From the NCBI GenBank assembly GCA_045640905.1, contig JAZUFW010000043.1, forward strand, positions 19,501 through 83,500: a stretch of DNA of 64,000 bases, read 5' to 3'. The notes beneath the pieces were generated by a model. That model searched no databases and had not been told where the DNA came from. It saw nothing but the letters and a program-made list of their open reading frames with translations. The DNA comes from JAILLW01 sp045640905 (GTDB lineage: Bacteria; Bacillota; Clostridia; Lachnospirales; Lachnospiraceae). Shown here in pieces: positions 17,870 to 26,817 of the stretch. The stretch's first letter is position 1. Each line of letters opens with the position of its first letter. The position numbers were made by a program, and so were the translations under genes.

Positions 17870-19141
17870 TCACTGTTTTGACTGAATATGTATTGTGGCA
17901 ACAACCTGATCCACAATCGTTACGTCGTCCGGAACCACAAAGTCCACATACATTGAATAGAAGCCGTCTTCGATAGTTTCCATTCCGACAGTATCCATAT
18001 AGGTCGCCACATTAACGGTCGGATAAATATTGGACTTGTTTAAAAGATTCAAGTCGGCATCCAATCCTATCAGTTCTACGAAAGTGTTGTCCTCCAACGA
18101 AATCGTAGCTTTATATTCATCCGAAAGATTCAGCACGCTGATATCTTCGGAATCCAGGGCGATACGCTTTGTACTCTCGGCCTCTATCTCAACCGTAACG
18201 GAAGCGGTATTGTCGGCAGTGTCAACCAGTTTAACACCTTCGGGCAGGAATGCAGCTATATTAACGCTTGTGACAAATGTTTCCTTCTGTCCCGTAATGT
18301 CAATGGCGCTGTCCGGAATAACAAGTGAATTAATGCCGGAAAGAATACTTTCCTCACCGCATATCTTAACAGTATCAACAGACGAAACAACATTTCCTGT
18401 GGCCCTGTATCCGGGATATGCCTCTCCCGATGCCGAAAAGACTACCGTCACATCCTTTTCCTTAAGGATTTCAACATTAACATAGGCATTCTTTATATTC
18501 ATGGTAAACTTGTCCGATTTGATGTTCTTTCCTTCGGAATCAAAGAATTTGATTTCCGAAGAAGTGCTGACGCTCTCGGTAAATCCCGTAACATCAACCT
18601 CCACGCTGGCCTTGGCTATCTGGTCTATCAACGATTCAGCACCGGTTACACGTACAAGGTTCTGGTTTGCTTCCGCATCTCCGATAATATATCCTTCGGA
18701 AACGGAACCGGTTACATCGGTCTTCAACGCAAAAGTCTTGGTCTTTCTGTTTTGAACATCAAGCTTTAATATATCGGAACTGCCGATAATGCTCTGTAAG
18801 CTGTCACCCATGGAGCCGGCACTCAGTTCAATTTTAACGGTATTGTTCGGTCCGATGTTATTAAAGTCCGCAACAGCTTCAATGTCATCCGCATGTATCT
18901 GTGTGATAACGGAATGAGGTGCTTTAATCGTAACTTTCTGAAGTACGTCGGTATTTTCGAGTACCTCATATTCGCAGTTTTTATCAGTCACTATTTCGGT
19001 GTGCATCAGCTTGACCGGAATATTGTAAAACGTCTGTGTAACCGCCGGATCCGAAATACCCGTAACAACAATCCATAGAATTATTGATGCAAAAAGAGAG
19101 ATTATCTTAAGTCCCAGGTTATTTGTAATTTTCTTTTTCAC
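17870..19141 (-). CDS. cdaR: CdaR (YbbR-domain regulator of diadenylate cyclase)
   Basis: 423 residues. A single N-terminal membrane anchor (residues 9-28, LKIISLFASIILWIVV) precedes four YbbR repeats of about 80-90 residues outside the membrane, each with the P-V-x-V strand pattern. It overlaps the upstream cdaA by 4 bp. CdaR binds CdaA and tunes c-di-AMP synthesis in other Firmicutes. The glmM gene that usually follows is absent here; a terminator-free gap leads to the DUF3048 gene instead. Confidence 0.88.
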   Translation of the reverse strand: MKKKITNNLGLKIISLFASIILWIVVTGISDPAVTQTFYNIPVKLMHTEIVTDKNCEYEVLENTDVLQKVTIKAPHSVITQIHADDIEAVADFNNIGPNNTVKIELSAGSMGDSLQSIIGSSDILKLDVQNRKTKTFALKTDVTGSVSEGYIIGDAEANQNLVRVTGAESLIDQIAKASVEVDVTGFTESVSTSSEIKFFDSEGKNIKSDKFTMNIKNAYVNVEILKEKDVTVVFSASGEAYPGYRATGNVVSSVDTVKICGEESILSGINSLVIPDSAIDITGQKETFVTSVNIAAFLPEGVKLVDTADNTASVTVEIEAESTKRIALDSEDISVLNLSDEYKATISLEDNTFVELIGLDADLNLLNKSNIYPTVNVATYMDTVGMETIEDGFYSMYVDFVVPDDVTIVDQVVATIHIQSKQ

Positions 19142-20004
19142 GACTTATTCCTCCCTTTCCATACAATTTTCTTGCGGGAAGAATCTTCTTCACTCTTATT
19201 CTGAATCGTCTGCAGTTTTTTCTTTAGGCTTTCAGCATCAAGGTTTCTTGAAAGCTGTCCCATATAAGCAACGGAAATCTTTCCTGTCTCTTCGGATACT
19301 ATAACCGTCATCGAATCCGTTGCTTCGGAAATACCCACACCTGCTCTGTGGCGGGTTCCCAAATCCTTTGAAAGCATCATGTTGTCAGACAAAGGAAGAT
19401 AGCACGTAGCAGAAGTGATTCTGTCGCCGCGTACTACCACAGCTCCATCGTGCAAAGGGGTATTATGTTCAAATATATTTATCAGCAACTGGCTGGTAAC
19501 AACCGCATCTACTTCGATTCCGGTACGTTCATACTCTGCCAGAGACTGTTCCTGTTCAATTACTATTAATGCTCCGGTTTTTACCTTTCCCATCTCAACA
19601 CAGGCCCTGCATATCTCCGAAATGGTCTTGTCGGAAAATCTGCCTGTATTCGAGCCCTTTGAAATATCAAAAGGAATAAGGGAAGCAAAGAAGTTCTTTC
19701 TTCCGAGGTCCTCGACAGCCTTTCGAAGCTCGGGCTGCAAAATAACTACAACCGCCATTACGGCAACCGAGAACAAATTATTTACTATCCACAGGATAGT
19801 ATTCATTTCAAAGTAAGCTGCGACCAACACAAAGAAAGCTATTACCAATATTCCTTTAAGCAAAGACCATGCCTTGGTCTTTTTGATCCATACCAAAATG
19901 TTATAGATCAATACGGAAATAATGATAATCTCTACAATGTCGGCAATTCTGATACCTGTAACCTGTGACAGGTATGTTTGAAAAGTAGACAGCTTATCAC
20001 TCAT
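19138..20004 (-). CDS. cdaA: diadenylate cyclase CdaA
   Basis: 288 residues: three membrane segments near residues 20-95, then the DisA_N cyclase domain. HDGAVVVRGDRI supplies the DGA motif and LGTRHRAGVGISE the RHR motif, both needed for joining two ATP into c-di-AMP. Overlaps of 4 bp with cdaR and 8 bp with the upstream membrane gene show a coupled operon. c-di-AMP is an essential osmotic and cell-wall signal in Firmicutes. Confidence 0.95.
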   Translation of the reverse strand: MSDKLSTFQTYLSQVTGIRIADIVEIIIISVLIYNILVWIKKTKAWSLLKGILVIAFFVLVAAYFEMNTILWIVNNLFSVAVMAVVVILQPELRKAVEDLGRKNFFASLIPFDISKGSNTGRFSDKTISEICRACVEMGKVKTGALIVIEQEQSLAEYERTGIEVDAVVTSQLLINIFEHNTPLHDGAVVVRGDRITSATCYLPLSDNMMLSKDLGTRHRAGVGISEATDSMTVIVSEETGKISVAYMGQLSRNLDAESLKKKLQTIQNKSEEDSSRKKIVWKGRNKS

Positions 20005-20971
20005 CTATTTGTGCATTGCTCCTTGGCCTTTGAGGCGGACGTTTCTTTGAAGAATTAATCTTCTTTACTGTTTTAGTGGGTACGGAAACCGTTATTTTCG
20101 GAACCGCTTTTACGTAATAATAATATTCATCATCTTCGAACTGCAATTTTTCAGCTCGATTGTAATCAACATTAAATGCAAAGAATTGAATCACAAATCC
20201 GACTGCCACACAAAGGATGGTTCCCAAAACAAGTCCTCCGATGGAAATTTCGGCATCTATAGCCAAATCTCCGACCAGAATAATGATGGCATCCAAAACC
20301 GCACCGGATACTATTGCTATCGGCCACGAATAATTGATGGGCAGACGCTTGATTACATATACCAAAACTATGGTAACGGCAAAAGCCACAATAAACAGAA
20401 CCATGACTTTGTTGTCCAAAATACCGTCAATGATAAATCTGAATCTGGTAGCCATATCTTCGGTTGCCATGGTTTCAAGTGCCGCAGCACTGTCTTGAAT
20501 TGACGAAAGGACGAAACTCACAATCACACCGCATCCTACAGAAACGGCTGAATACGGTCCTCCCAGCAGTCCCATTGCCACAGGCATAACATACGGAATT
20601 CCCAATGCCGTACATATCGGGGTCAATACCACAACAATGGTATCGTTAGGCGAAAATCTGAAGTACAAAAGGAACAGTACCATGAACAATACCAGCACAA
20701 TAATCGCGCATTCCAAAGACAACGCATACATGTGCAGCAAAATGAAAACGGCGCTGACCAAAACTATGAAGTTCATCGGCATAAACGAACACATTAATGC
20801 AGCAATCAAAGCTATCGAAACATTGTCGATCTTGTGCATGTATCCCAATTGTCCGTTTATCATTAAAAATGCTGTTAAAGCAATAATGAGTTTATAAATC
20901 GGTTTGACATACGCTTCATATTTGTTAATAAAATTTCTTAACAGTTGCTTTGCTTCCAACAAAGATTTCAT
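19997..20971 (-). CDS. multi-pass membrane protein, unknown, upstream of cdaA
   Basis: 324 residues with about eight hydrophobic segments up to residue 260. A soluble tail contains an acidic-tyrosine patch (EDDEYYYYVKAV) and ends in a basic Pro/Arg stretch. A clear site, AGGAAGTTTT, precedes the ATG. The architecture is ABC-permease-free and no enzyme motif is seen. Overlap with cdaA suggests a shared envelope function, perhaps in c-di-AMP or osmotic control; that is inference from position only. Confidence 0.7.
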   Translation of the reverse strand: MKSLLEAKQLLRNFINKYEAYVKPIYKLIIALTAFLMINGQLGYMHKIDNVSIALIAALMCSFMPMNFIVLVSAVFILLHMYALSLECAIIVLVLFMVLFLLYFRFSPNDTIVVVLTPICTALGIPYVMPVAMGLLGGPYSAVSVGCGVIVSFVLSSIQDSAAALETMATEDMATRFRFIIDGILDNKVMVLFIVAFAVTIVLVYVIKRLPINYSWPIAIVSGAVLDAIIILVGDLAIDAEISIGGLVLGTILCVAVGFVIQFFAFNVDYNRAEKLQFEDDEYYYYVKAVPKITVSVPTKTVKKINSSKKRPPQRPRSNAQIDE

Positions 20972-20981
20972 AAAACTTCCT

Positions 20982-21374
20982 CTATAACCTGTTATTGTTC
21001 AGATTCTCCAGCTTTCTGAGATTCACGTAATAATCCTTCAATTTGCGTTTTGCTTTTGAGTATCTGTGTGCATACACGATATATGCAATAATTGCGTACG
21101 CGCCTACTGCACAAAGATAGATGATAATAATGCTCTTTCCTTCTTCCAAAAGGTCAAGATTATAAATATCCTCCATCAATGATTCAAAATTGTAAAAAAT
21201 GTATACGCAAAAAATTGCAACAAAAGATATCGTAGCGGCAACAATGGCTTTCAGAACCTGAAAGCCAATGTAATCACTACGAAAATAATTAACAATGTTC
21301 ATATTCTTCCTGCTCTCTTCTTTTTCGAAGGTAGCAAGTTTTGTCATTAATATTACTTTTTCTTCGCTAACCAT
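20982..21374 (-). CDS. small two-segment membrane protein, unknown
   Basis: 130 residues. The region KLATFEKEESRKN at the N-terminus is followed by hydrophobic segments near residues 40-62 and 83-103 and a basic tail (HRYSKAKRKLKDYY). The start is uncertain: the ATG at 21374 has a weak ribosome site, while an internal ATG at 21302 is preceded by AGGAAGAAT. The upstream part looks protein-like, so the long form is kept. It lies 5 bp after the flagellar zinc-protein gene. Function unknown. Confidence 0.65.
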   Translation of the reverse strand: MVSEEKVILMTKLATFEKEESRKNMNIVNYFRSDYIGFQVLKAIVAATISFVAIFCVYIFYNFESLMEDIYNLDLLEEGKSIIIIYLCAVGAYAIIAYIVYAHRYSKAKRKLKDYYVNLRKLENLNNNRL

Positions 21375-21379
21375 AAATC

Positions 21380-21793
21380 TTACAAGAATCTCATCTTGTT
21401 TCCGTCTGATTCTCTCTTTTTCTGTATCGGTTCGGGAGCTTTTCTGTTAAGTCCGAAAGCATCCTTAAATCCGGAATTCATATCAGCCTTACACTTATCA
21501 CAATATTTTCCGGAGCGAATCATCGTTCCGCAGCCTTCACAAGCAATACGGATGGGGGAATCTTCACTAAACTGCAATCTTTCTTCTCTGATCCACTGAC
21601 GAATCTGATTGACATCTACATCTACGTTATCGGCAAGTTCGGGGATATCGCATCCGGGGTGATCCTGTACGTATGCCTTTGCCTGCTGGAAAAGCTCTTC
21701 CTGTGCCGTTGTACAATCAGGACAAATAATCGGTCCCAAAACATAGTTGAACATCTTACCGCATTTTCTACAATTCTTAACGTTCATAAACAT
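21380..21793 (-). CDS. flagellar operon zinc-binding protein (YvyF/TIGR03826-like)
   Basis: 137 residues. CRKCGKMF...CPDC near residues 8-26 and CEGC...CDKC near 85-105 form two zinc ribbons around a helix-turn-helix-like centre (DIPELADNVDVDVNQIRQWIREE). This layout matches the YvyF family found next to comF and flagellar genes in Firmicutes. It lies 9 bp downstream of the comF gene, as in Bacillus. It may regulate late flagellar genes, which is inferred from the family. Confidence 0.8.
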   Translation of the reverse strand: MFMNVKNCRKCGKMFNYVLGPIICPDCTTAQEELFQQAKAYVQDHPGCDIPELADNVDVDVNQIRQWIREERLQFSEDSPIRIACEGCGTMIRSGKYCDKCKADMNSGFKDAFGLNRKAPEPIQKKRESDGNKMRFL

Positions 21794-21802
21794 CGTCCTT
21801 TC

Positions 21803-22510
21803 CTAAATACCTCTTCCGGTAGTAATCGTCATGAAATAAATTTCACACGGAAATGCCTCCGTAACAGTACGCGCTATCTCATCTATCGTACTGCCTGTGG
21901 TAAATATGTCATCAATGATTATAATTGACTTCAATTTTACAACATCTGAGCCTATTTTGAAAGCCTTTTTCAAATTATTTTGACGCTCCGAAGCTGACAA
22001 ATCCTTTAACGGAACAGTCTTTTTAATTCGACTTATTAATTTGGTATTTGTGGGAATATTGCAAAGAGCCGACAGTTCACGGGAGAGAATCTCCGCCTGA
22101 TTGTATCCGCGCTTTCTGAGTTTGGAATCATGTATCGGAACAGGAATTAATGCATCGGGATTAACGGCACGAATCCAATCTTTCTTTTGTTCATAAAGAA
22201 TTTTTGCATAGTAAGAAGCGTACTCGCGCCGCCCTTTGTTTTTGAATCTGTATAAAGAATCCGAAATGCTTCCGTATTCGAATACGGAAACGCCCTGTTT
22301 GAAATAATGTTTGCGGTTCTTACAATCCTCACAATATTCCTTATCCTCCGTAAGTGCCTTTCCGCATTTTAAGCAAAACGGTTCTTTTATATATTTTACC
22401 TTTTTTGCGCATTTTCCGCAGGGTGCTTCCTTCCCGAAAGGGAGAATATCATCACATATGGGGCACCTCGGCGGAAAGATTAAATCGGTTAAAATTTTAC
22501 CTAACCGCAA
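21803..22510 (-). CDS. comF: ComF family phosphoribosyltransferase-like protein
   Basis: 235 residues. It begins at a TTG codon, chosen because GGAGG lies seven bases upstream. CPICDD...CGKC and CLKCG...CEDC form an N-terminal zinc region. IIIIDDIFTTGSTIDE near residue 200 is the phosphoribosyl-pyrophosphate loop, and IPVPIHDSKLRKRGYNQAE is the conserved ComF centre. ComFC acts in DNA uptake during competence. It overlaps the recD2 stop by 10 bp. Confidence 0.88.
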   Translation of the reverse strand: MRLGKILTDLIFPPRCPICDDILPFGKEAPCGKCAKKVKYIKEPFCLKCGKALTEDKEYCEDCKNRKHYFKQGVSVFEYGSISDSLYRFKNKGRREYASYYAKILYEQKKDWIRAVNPDALIPVPIHDSKLRKRGYNQAEILSRELSALCNIPTNTKLISRIKKTVPLKDLSASERQNNLKKAFKIGSDVVKLKSIIIIDDIFTTGSTIDEIARTVTEAFPCEIYFMTITTGRGI

Positions 22511-24729
22511 TTATAAACCTCCGTAATTCTGTTTTTCAGGGAACAGTACCTTTTGTTCACCTGAGAATTTTCTATCATTTCCCTGACAGTCTTTTCGGAC
22601 CCGAGAACCGTAACGCATTTTCTGGCACGTGTTACCGCGGTATACAGCAGATTTCTGTTTAAGAGCATCGAAGGTCCCGATATTATCGGTATTATCACGG
22701 CAGGGTATTCCGAACCCTGCGATTTGTGAACCGTAACGGCATATGCCAATTCCAGCTCATCCAGCATGCTGAAAGAATAATCTACCAGTCGCCCTTCATC
22801 ATATTCGACGGTCAGCGTTTGACCGTGTTGGTCAATCGCTTTTATTATACCTGTATCCCCGTTGAACACTCCGGTGCCTTCATCAATGGGAATATTGTAT
22901 TTGCTGACTATCTGCCATGTCAGTTGGTAATCGTTTTTTATCTGCATTACCTTATCGCCTTCTCTGAACACATGGTCAGCATATTTGTATTCCCGCTTCT
23001 GCGGCGAAGGCGGATTCAGTTGCTCCTGCAGCACATCGTTTAAGACTTCCACACCAAGATTGCCTTTGCGCATCGGCGTCAGCACCTGGATATCCAAGGG
23101 CTCGGCCGCTACATAGGGCGGAAGCTTTTCTTTTATCAGCAAAACCATGTGCTTATATATCACATCATACGATTGTCTCTCCAGGAAAAAGAAATCCTTC
23201 GACTTGTTATCGAGTAAAATCTGCTTTCCTTCGTTTATCTTGTGGGCATTCAACACGATATCCGATTCGGCCGATTGTCTGAATATTTTCTTCAGCATTA
23301 CGGTACAAAAGCAGTTCGAATCTATCAAGTCCTTTAGTACCTGCCCCGGTCCCACCGACGGCAGCTGATCCACGTCTCCGACCAACACCAGTCTGGTTCC
23401 CACACTGACGGCGCTCAAAAGGGCCTTGAACAAATTGATGTCTATCATGGACATTTCATCCACTATGACAACGTCGGCCTCAAGGGGATTTTCTTCATTC
23501 CTTTCAAAAAAGGATTTTTTCCCTTCCTCCATGGAAGGTGCACTGACTTCCAAAAGTCGGTGTATCGTTTTGGCCTCATATCCGGTCGCTTCCTGCATTC
23601 TCTTGGCGGCTCTTCCCGTGGGCGCTGCCAGAAGAATATCCATCCCTTCTTCGATGAAATACCGAATAATGGTATTAATGGTTGTTGTTTTTCCGGTTCC
23701 GGGTCCTCCGGAAATAATTACGATTCCGTGCTTCAGCACTTCGTATACGGCATTTGTCTGATATTCATCGCTTTCGATACCGGACTCGGCCACTATTTTG
23801 GAAATAATCGCATCGACACGTTTCTTTTCTTTTTCAAACAATTCTTCATCCATGCAGATATCCAAATCATAAAGCATTTTTGCACAGGATAACTCCGCAT
23901 AGAAAAATGAAGGATTATATACTTTATCTTTCTTGATTATGAGTTTTTTCTCTACAGACAAATTGACAATCACCGGATATATTTCTTCGGAAGAAACGCT
24001 CAAAAGTTCCTCACTTCTTGCGAGTAATTCCTCCATCGGAAGATATGTATGGCCGTCTTGGCTGCTTTGAGATAAAGCATACAAAACACCGCATCGTATT
24101 CTGTATTCCGAATCGATATTAATCCCTATCTTTTCAGCTATCTCATCGGCTCTTTTGAAGCCGACGCCCTGAATATCTTCGGCAATTCTGTACGGGTTTT
24201 CAGTCATCACACGATAAACATCATCTTTGTAAACATCATAAATTTTGACCGCCAGATTATTGGTAATACCGAATTTCTGCAGGTAGATAAAAGCATCACG
24301 CATTTTTCTCTTTTCAAATACCTGTGCCCCGATTTCCTGCGCTATTCTGTCCGAAATTCCTTTTACTTCGGATAGTCTTTCCGGCTCGTTCTCCATTATT
24401 TCAAAGGTTTTGTCGCCGAATTTGTCAACTATTCGTTTAGCCAAAGCTTCACCAATGCCCTTGATGGTTCCCGAAGAGAGATATCTTTGTATGCTTATTT
24501 TGTCGGAAAGAACCGTTTCTTTGTACTCGGTTATCTTAAACTGTGTGCCGTAAGTCGGATGTTCTACATAATCGCCTGTTAATTCTAGGCTCATACCCGT
24601 GTCCACGTTCAAAAAAGTACCTACGCAAATAAGCTCTTCTTTGTCCGTAGTGACTAAGGAAAGCACTGTATATCCGTTCTCGTTATTGTGATAGATAATG
24701 TGGTCGACGTAACCTGTGATTGTATCCAT
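22501..24729 (-). CDS. recD2: RecD2 family DNA helicase
   Basis: 742 residues, full length for RecD2. The N-terminal OB-like and helix-hairpin-helix region (residues 1-200, KGIGEALAKRIVDKFG) is followed by an SF1B helicase. GGPGTGKTTTINTI is Walker A, VDEMSMIDI is motif II, and AVTVHKSQGSEYPAV is motif V. The enzyme is a 5'-3' helicase acting in DNA repair without RecBC. It shares its transcription unit with comF and the flagellar zinc protein. Confidence 0.93.
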   Translation of the reverse strand: MDTITGYVDHIIYHNNENGYTVLSLVTTDKEELICVGTFLNVDTGMSLELTGDYVEHPTYGTQFKITEYKETVLSDKISIQRYLSSGTIKGIGEALAKRIVDKFGDKTFEIMENEPERLSEVKGISDRIAQEIGAQVFEKRKMRDAFIYLQKFGITNNLAVKIYDVYKDDVYRVMTENPYRIAEDIQGVGFKRADEIAEKIGINIDSEYRIRCGVLYALSQSSQDGHTYLPMEELLARSEELLSVSSEEIYPVIVNLSVEKKLIIKKDKVYNPSFFYAELSCAKMLYDLDICMDEELFEKEKKRVDAIISKIVAESGIESDEYQTNAVYEVLKHGIVIISGGPGTGKTTTINTIIRYFIEEGMDILLAAPTGRAAKRMQEATGYEAKTIHRLLEVSAPSMEEGKKSFFERNEENPLEADVVIVDEMSMIDINLFKALLSAVSVGTRLVLVGDVDQLPSVGPGQVLKDLIDSNCFCTVMLKKIFRQSAESDIVLNAHKINEGKQILLDNKSKDFFFLERQSYDVIYKHMVLLIKEKLPPYVAAEPLDIQVLTPMRKGNLGVEVLNDVLQEQLNPPSPQKREYKYADHVFREGDKVMQIKNDYQLTWQIVSKYNIPIDEGTGVFNGDTGIIKAIDQHGQTLTVEYDEGRLVDYSFSMLDELELAYAVTVHKSQGSEYPAVIIPIISGPSMLLNRNLLYTAVTRARKCVTVLGSEKTVREMIENSQVNKRYCSLKNRITEVYNCG

Positions 24730-24763
24730 GATAATAGAATCCGGGATTCCCCGCCGGTTAAGC

Positions 24764-24801
24764 TAAGGAAAAATCAAACCTTTACCGTTTCCGGTAAAGG
24801 T
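24764..24801 (-). terminator. rho-independent terminator after flgJ-like gene
   Basis: Stem ACCTTTACCG (24778-24787) and CGGTAAAGGT (24792-24801) with loop TTTC. On the minus strand it is followed by TTTGATTTTTCC. It ends the mbl-flagellar rod transcript. Confidence 0.85.
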
Positions 24802-24807
24802 CGCTTA

Positions 24808-25164
24808 TTATAAACCGTAATTGCGTTTCATTTGTTCATAAAGGCTTTGCGCAAGGCCAAGTCCCTGAATATCCGTTGATGTTTCAGCCAACTTCTGAAT
24901 GGCTGTATCTTCGAAATATCCAACCATGCTGTTTGAATAATTCGATGTTGCTTCTTCATCCTTAAAACAGTCCACGGTTTTTTCCATTCCTTTAAAGACC
25001 TGCTCAAGGAAATATGCCTCAAACTGCTTGCAGGCATCGAGCAGTTCATCTTCGGATGCCTTCGAATAATCGGCAGATTTAAGTTGATCGGACAATTTAT
25101 TCGAAACCGTATTTTGTGATTGTATATATTCTGCGTATGCGTTATTAACGCTTCCGATATCCAT
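24808..25164 (-). CDS. flagellar rod-binding protein (FlgJ N-terminal domain)
   Basis: 118 residues from the ATG at 25164 (a TTG one codon earlier is less likely). LLDACKQFEAYFLEQVFKGMEKT is the rod-binding domain of FlgJ, here without the peptidoglycan hydrolase half, as in many Firmicutes. It follows the FlgG-like gene by 16 bp. It probably caps or assembles the flagellar rod. Confidence 0.85.
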   Translation of the reverse strand: MDIGSVNNAYAEYIQSQNTVSNKLSDQLKSADYSKASEDELLDACKQFEAYFLEQVFKGMEKTVDCFKDEEATSNYSNSMVGYFEDTAIQKLAETSTDIQGLGLAQSLYEQMKRNYGL

Positions 25165-25180
25165 CAATAAACCTCAACAA

Positions 25181-25999
25181 TTATCTCTTCAAGTTGTTGG
25201 CCGTCTGCATCATTTCATCCGTGGTCGTAATGGCCTTGGAATTCATTTCATATGCTCTTTGAGCCACAATCAAATTAACCATTTCCGTAGCTACTTCAAC
25301 GTTTGATCCTTCCAAGTATCCCTGAACCACACGTGATTTCTGAAGGTTCTTGTTGGTTGCTTCATTCATGGCCGTTCCGCTGGCTGCGGTAGTTTTCCAC
25401 AAAGAATCTCCGGTTCTTTCAAGTCCGCCCGGGTTATTGAACTGATATACACCTATCTTCATTCCCAGCGACTTGGGATTGTTGGAAGCATCGGGATAAC
25501 AGATGTCACCCTCAGCCGTAATGGTAATCTTGCTGGTAACATACTGAGAACCCAGCGTAATCGCCTTTCCGTTTGAGTCAAGCACTGCCAAACCATCCTG
25601 TGTGGTCAGCATCATTCCGCTCGAACCGTTTGTAGCCCATGTAAAGTCACCGTTTCTGGTGTAATTCGTATCTCCGTTTGCATTCTTTATGGCAAAGAAT
25701 CCGTCGCCTTCTATTGCAAAAGCCGTATCGGATGCGGAATCAAGCAAACTACCCTGTGAAAAAATCGAATTAATCGAAGAATTTCTGACACCGAGTCCCA
25801 CCTGCGAAGAAGTAGGTTTGGGATCACCGTTTGCAGTAGTGGTAGCCGTCTGCAATGTTTGGTACAGTAATGACTTAAACTGTGCGGACTGAGTCTTGTA
25901 ACCCGTGGTATTAACATTGGCCAAGTTATTGGCTATTGTATCTACATTTGTCTGTTGGGCATTCATTCCGGTTGCCGCTGTCCATAAACTTCTAACCAT
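25181..25999 (-). CDS. flagellar basal-body rod protein, FlgG/FlhP-like
   Basis: 272 residues. The N-terminal signature LWTAATGMNAQQTNVDTIANNLANVNTTGYK and the C-terminal heptad segment EVATEMVNLIVAQRAYEMNS (each split at the family boundaries) form the rod coiled coil. The central FlgG beta domain includes AFAIEGDGFFAI and YTRNGDFT. It polymerises into the distal rod. The order mreB-like, this gene's paralogue, then this gene repeats the mbl-flhO-flhP arrangement of Bacillus. Confidence 0.9.
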   Translation of the reverse strand: MVRSLWTAATGMNAQQTNVDTIANNLANVNTTGYKTQSAQFKSLLYQTLQTATTTANGDPKPTSSQVGLGVRNSSINSIFSQGSLLDSASDTAFAIEGDGFFAIKNANGDTNYTRNGDFTWATNGSSGMMLTTQDGLAVLDSNGKAITLGSQYVTSKITITAEGDICYPDASNNPKSLGMKIGVYQFNNPGGLERTGDSLWKTTAASGTAMNEATNKNLQKSRVVQGYLEGSNVEVATEMVNLIVAQRAYEMNSKAITTTDEMMQTANNLKR

Positions 26000-26012
26000 T
26001 ACTTATACCTCC

Positions 26013-26792
26013 TTATATTTTTCCTAACTGATTTGATGATATTTCCAATGTTGAATCAATCGTCGTAATCAGTTTCTGATTGCTCTCATACTCTCTCGCT
26101 ACGGTTATCATATCGACCATTTCCGAAACAACAGAAATGTTTGAAGTTTCCAAAAAGCCTGCATAAACTCCGGCCTTGGGTTCCTTTTCCGTAGCTCCTT
26201 CGACAGGTTCAAAGAAATTCTCACCGTATCGAATCAGGTAATTATAATCTTCAAAATCGGTAATTTTCAGAGTGTCAACTACCTTTCCGTCCTGAATAAT
26301 CTGTCCGGATGTATTGATGGCGGTGTCTGCTGCCGTAGTGCTGACGGTTACGTGTTCTCCGTCTGCGTTTAATACGAAATCTCCGTCCTGTGTTTTCAGA
26401 TTTCCTTCGGCATCAACGGTAAAATTACCGTCTCGTGTGTACTTTACCGAAGTATTTCCGGCTTTGTCGGTAAACTCAACAGCGAAAAATCCGCTGTCCG
26501 TAAGTGCCAAATCATAAGTGTTTCCCGTTTCCTTTAAAGGTCCCTGAGAAAAATCCGTATAACCTTCTCCGATTTTAACACCGGGATTGTTAAAGCCTAT
26601 TTTCTTGGCGGTTCTGTATCCTTCGGAGGCATCTTTTATTTTGAATGCCAAAAGAGCATCAAAGGACTGTGCCGTAGCACCTTCTTTTTTATATCCGTTA
26701 GTGTCGGCATTGGCCAAATTATTGGTCAACACGTCCATTCTCTTTTCCTGCTGAACCATACCGGTCCAAGCAGTATACAGTCCCTTTACCAT
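26013..26792 (-). CDS. flagellar basal-body rod protein, FlgF/FlhO-like
   Basis: 259 residues. MVKGLYTAWTGMVQQEKRMD with NNLANADTNGYKKEGA is the rod N-terminus. DLALTDSGFFAVEF and VKYTRDGNFTVDAEG are the central domain, and ISVVSEMVDMITVAREYES the C-terminal helix. It is the proximal partner of the FlgG-like gene 13 bp downstream and follows the MreB-like gene. Assignment as FlgF/FlhO rests on order, since FlgF and FlgG are close relatives. Confidence 0.87.
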   Translation of the reverse strand: MVKGLYTAWTGMVQQEKRMDVLTNNLANADTNGYKKEGATAQSFDALLAFKIKDASEGYRTAKKIGFNNPGVKIGEGYTDFSQGPLKETGNTYDLALTDSGFFAVEFTDKAGNTSVKYTRDGNFTVDAEGNLKTQDGDFVLNADGEHVTVSTTAADTAINTSGQIIQDGKVVDTLKITDFEDYNYLIRYGENFFEPVEGATEKEPKAGVYAGFLETSNISVVSEMVDMITVAREYESNQKLITTIDSTLEISSNQLGKI

Positions 26793-26817
26793 AAAAAACC
26801 TCTCAAATTAGTTTCTT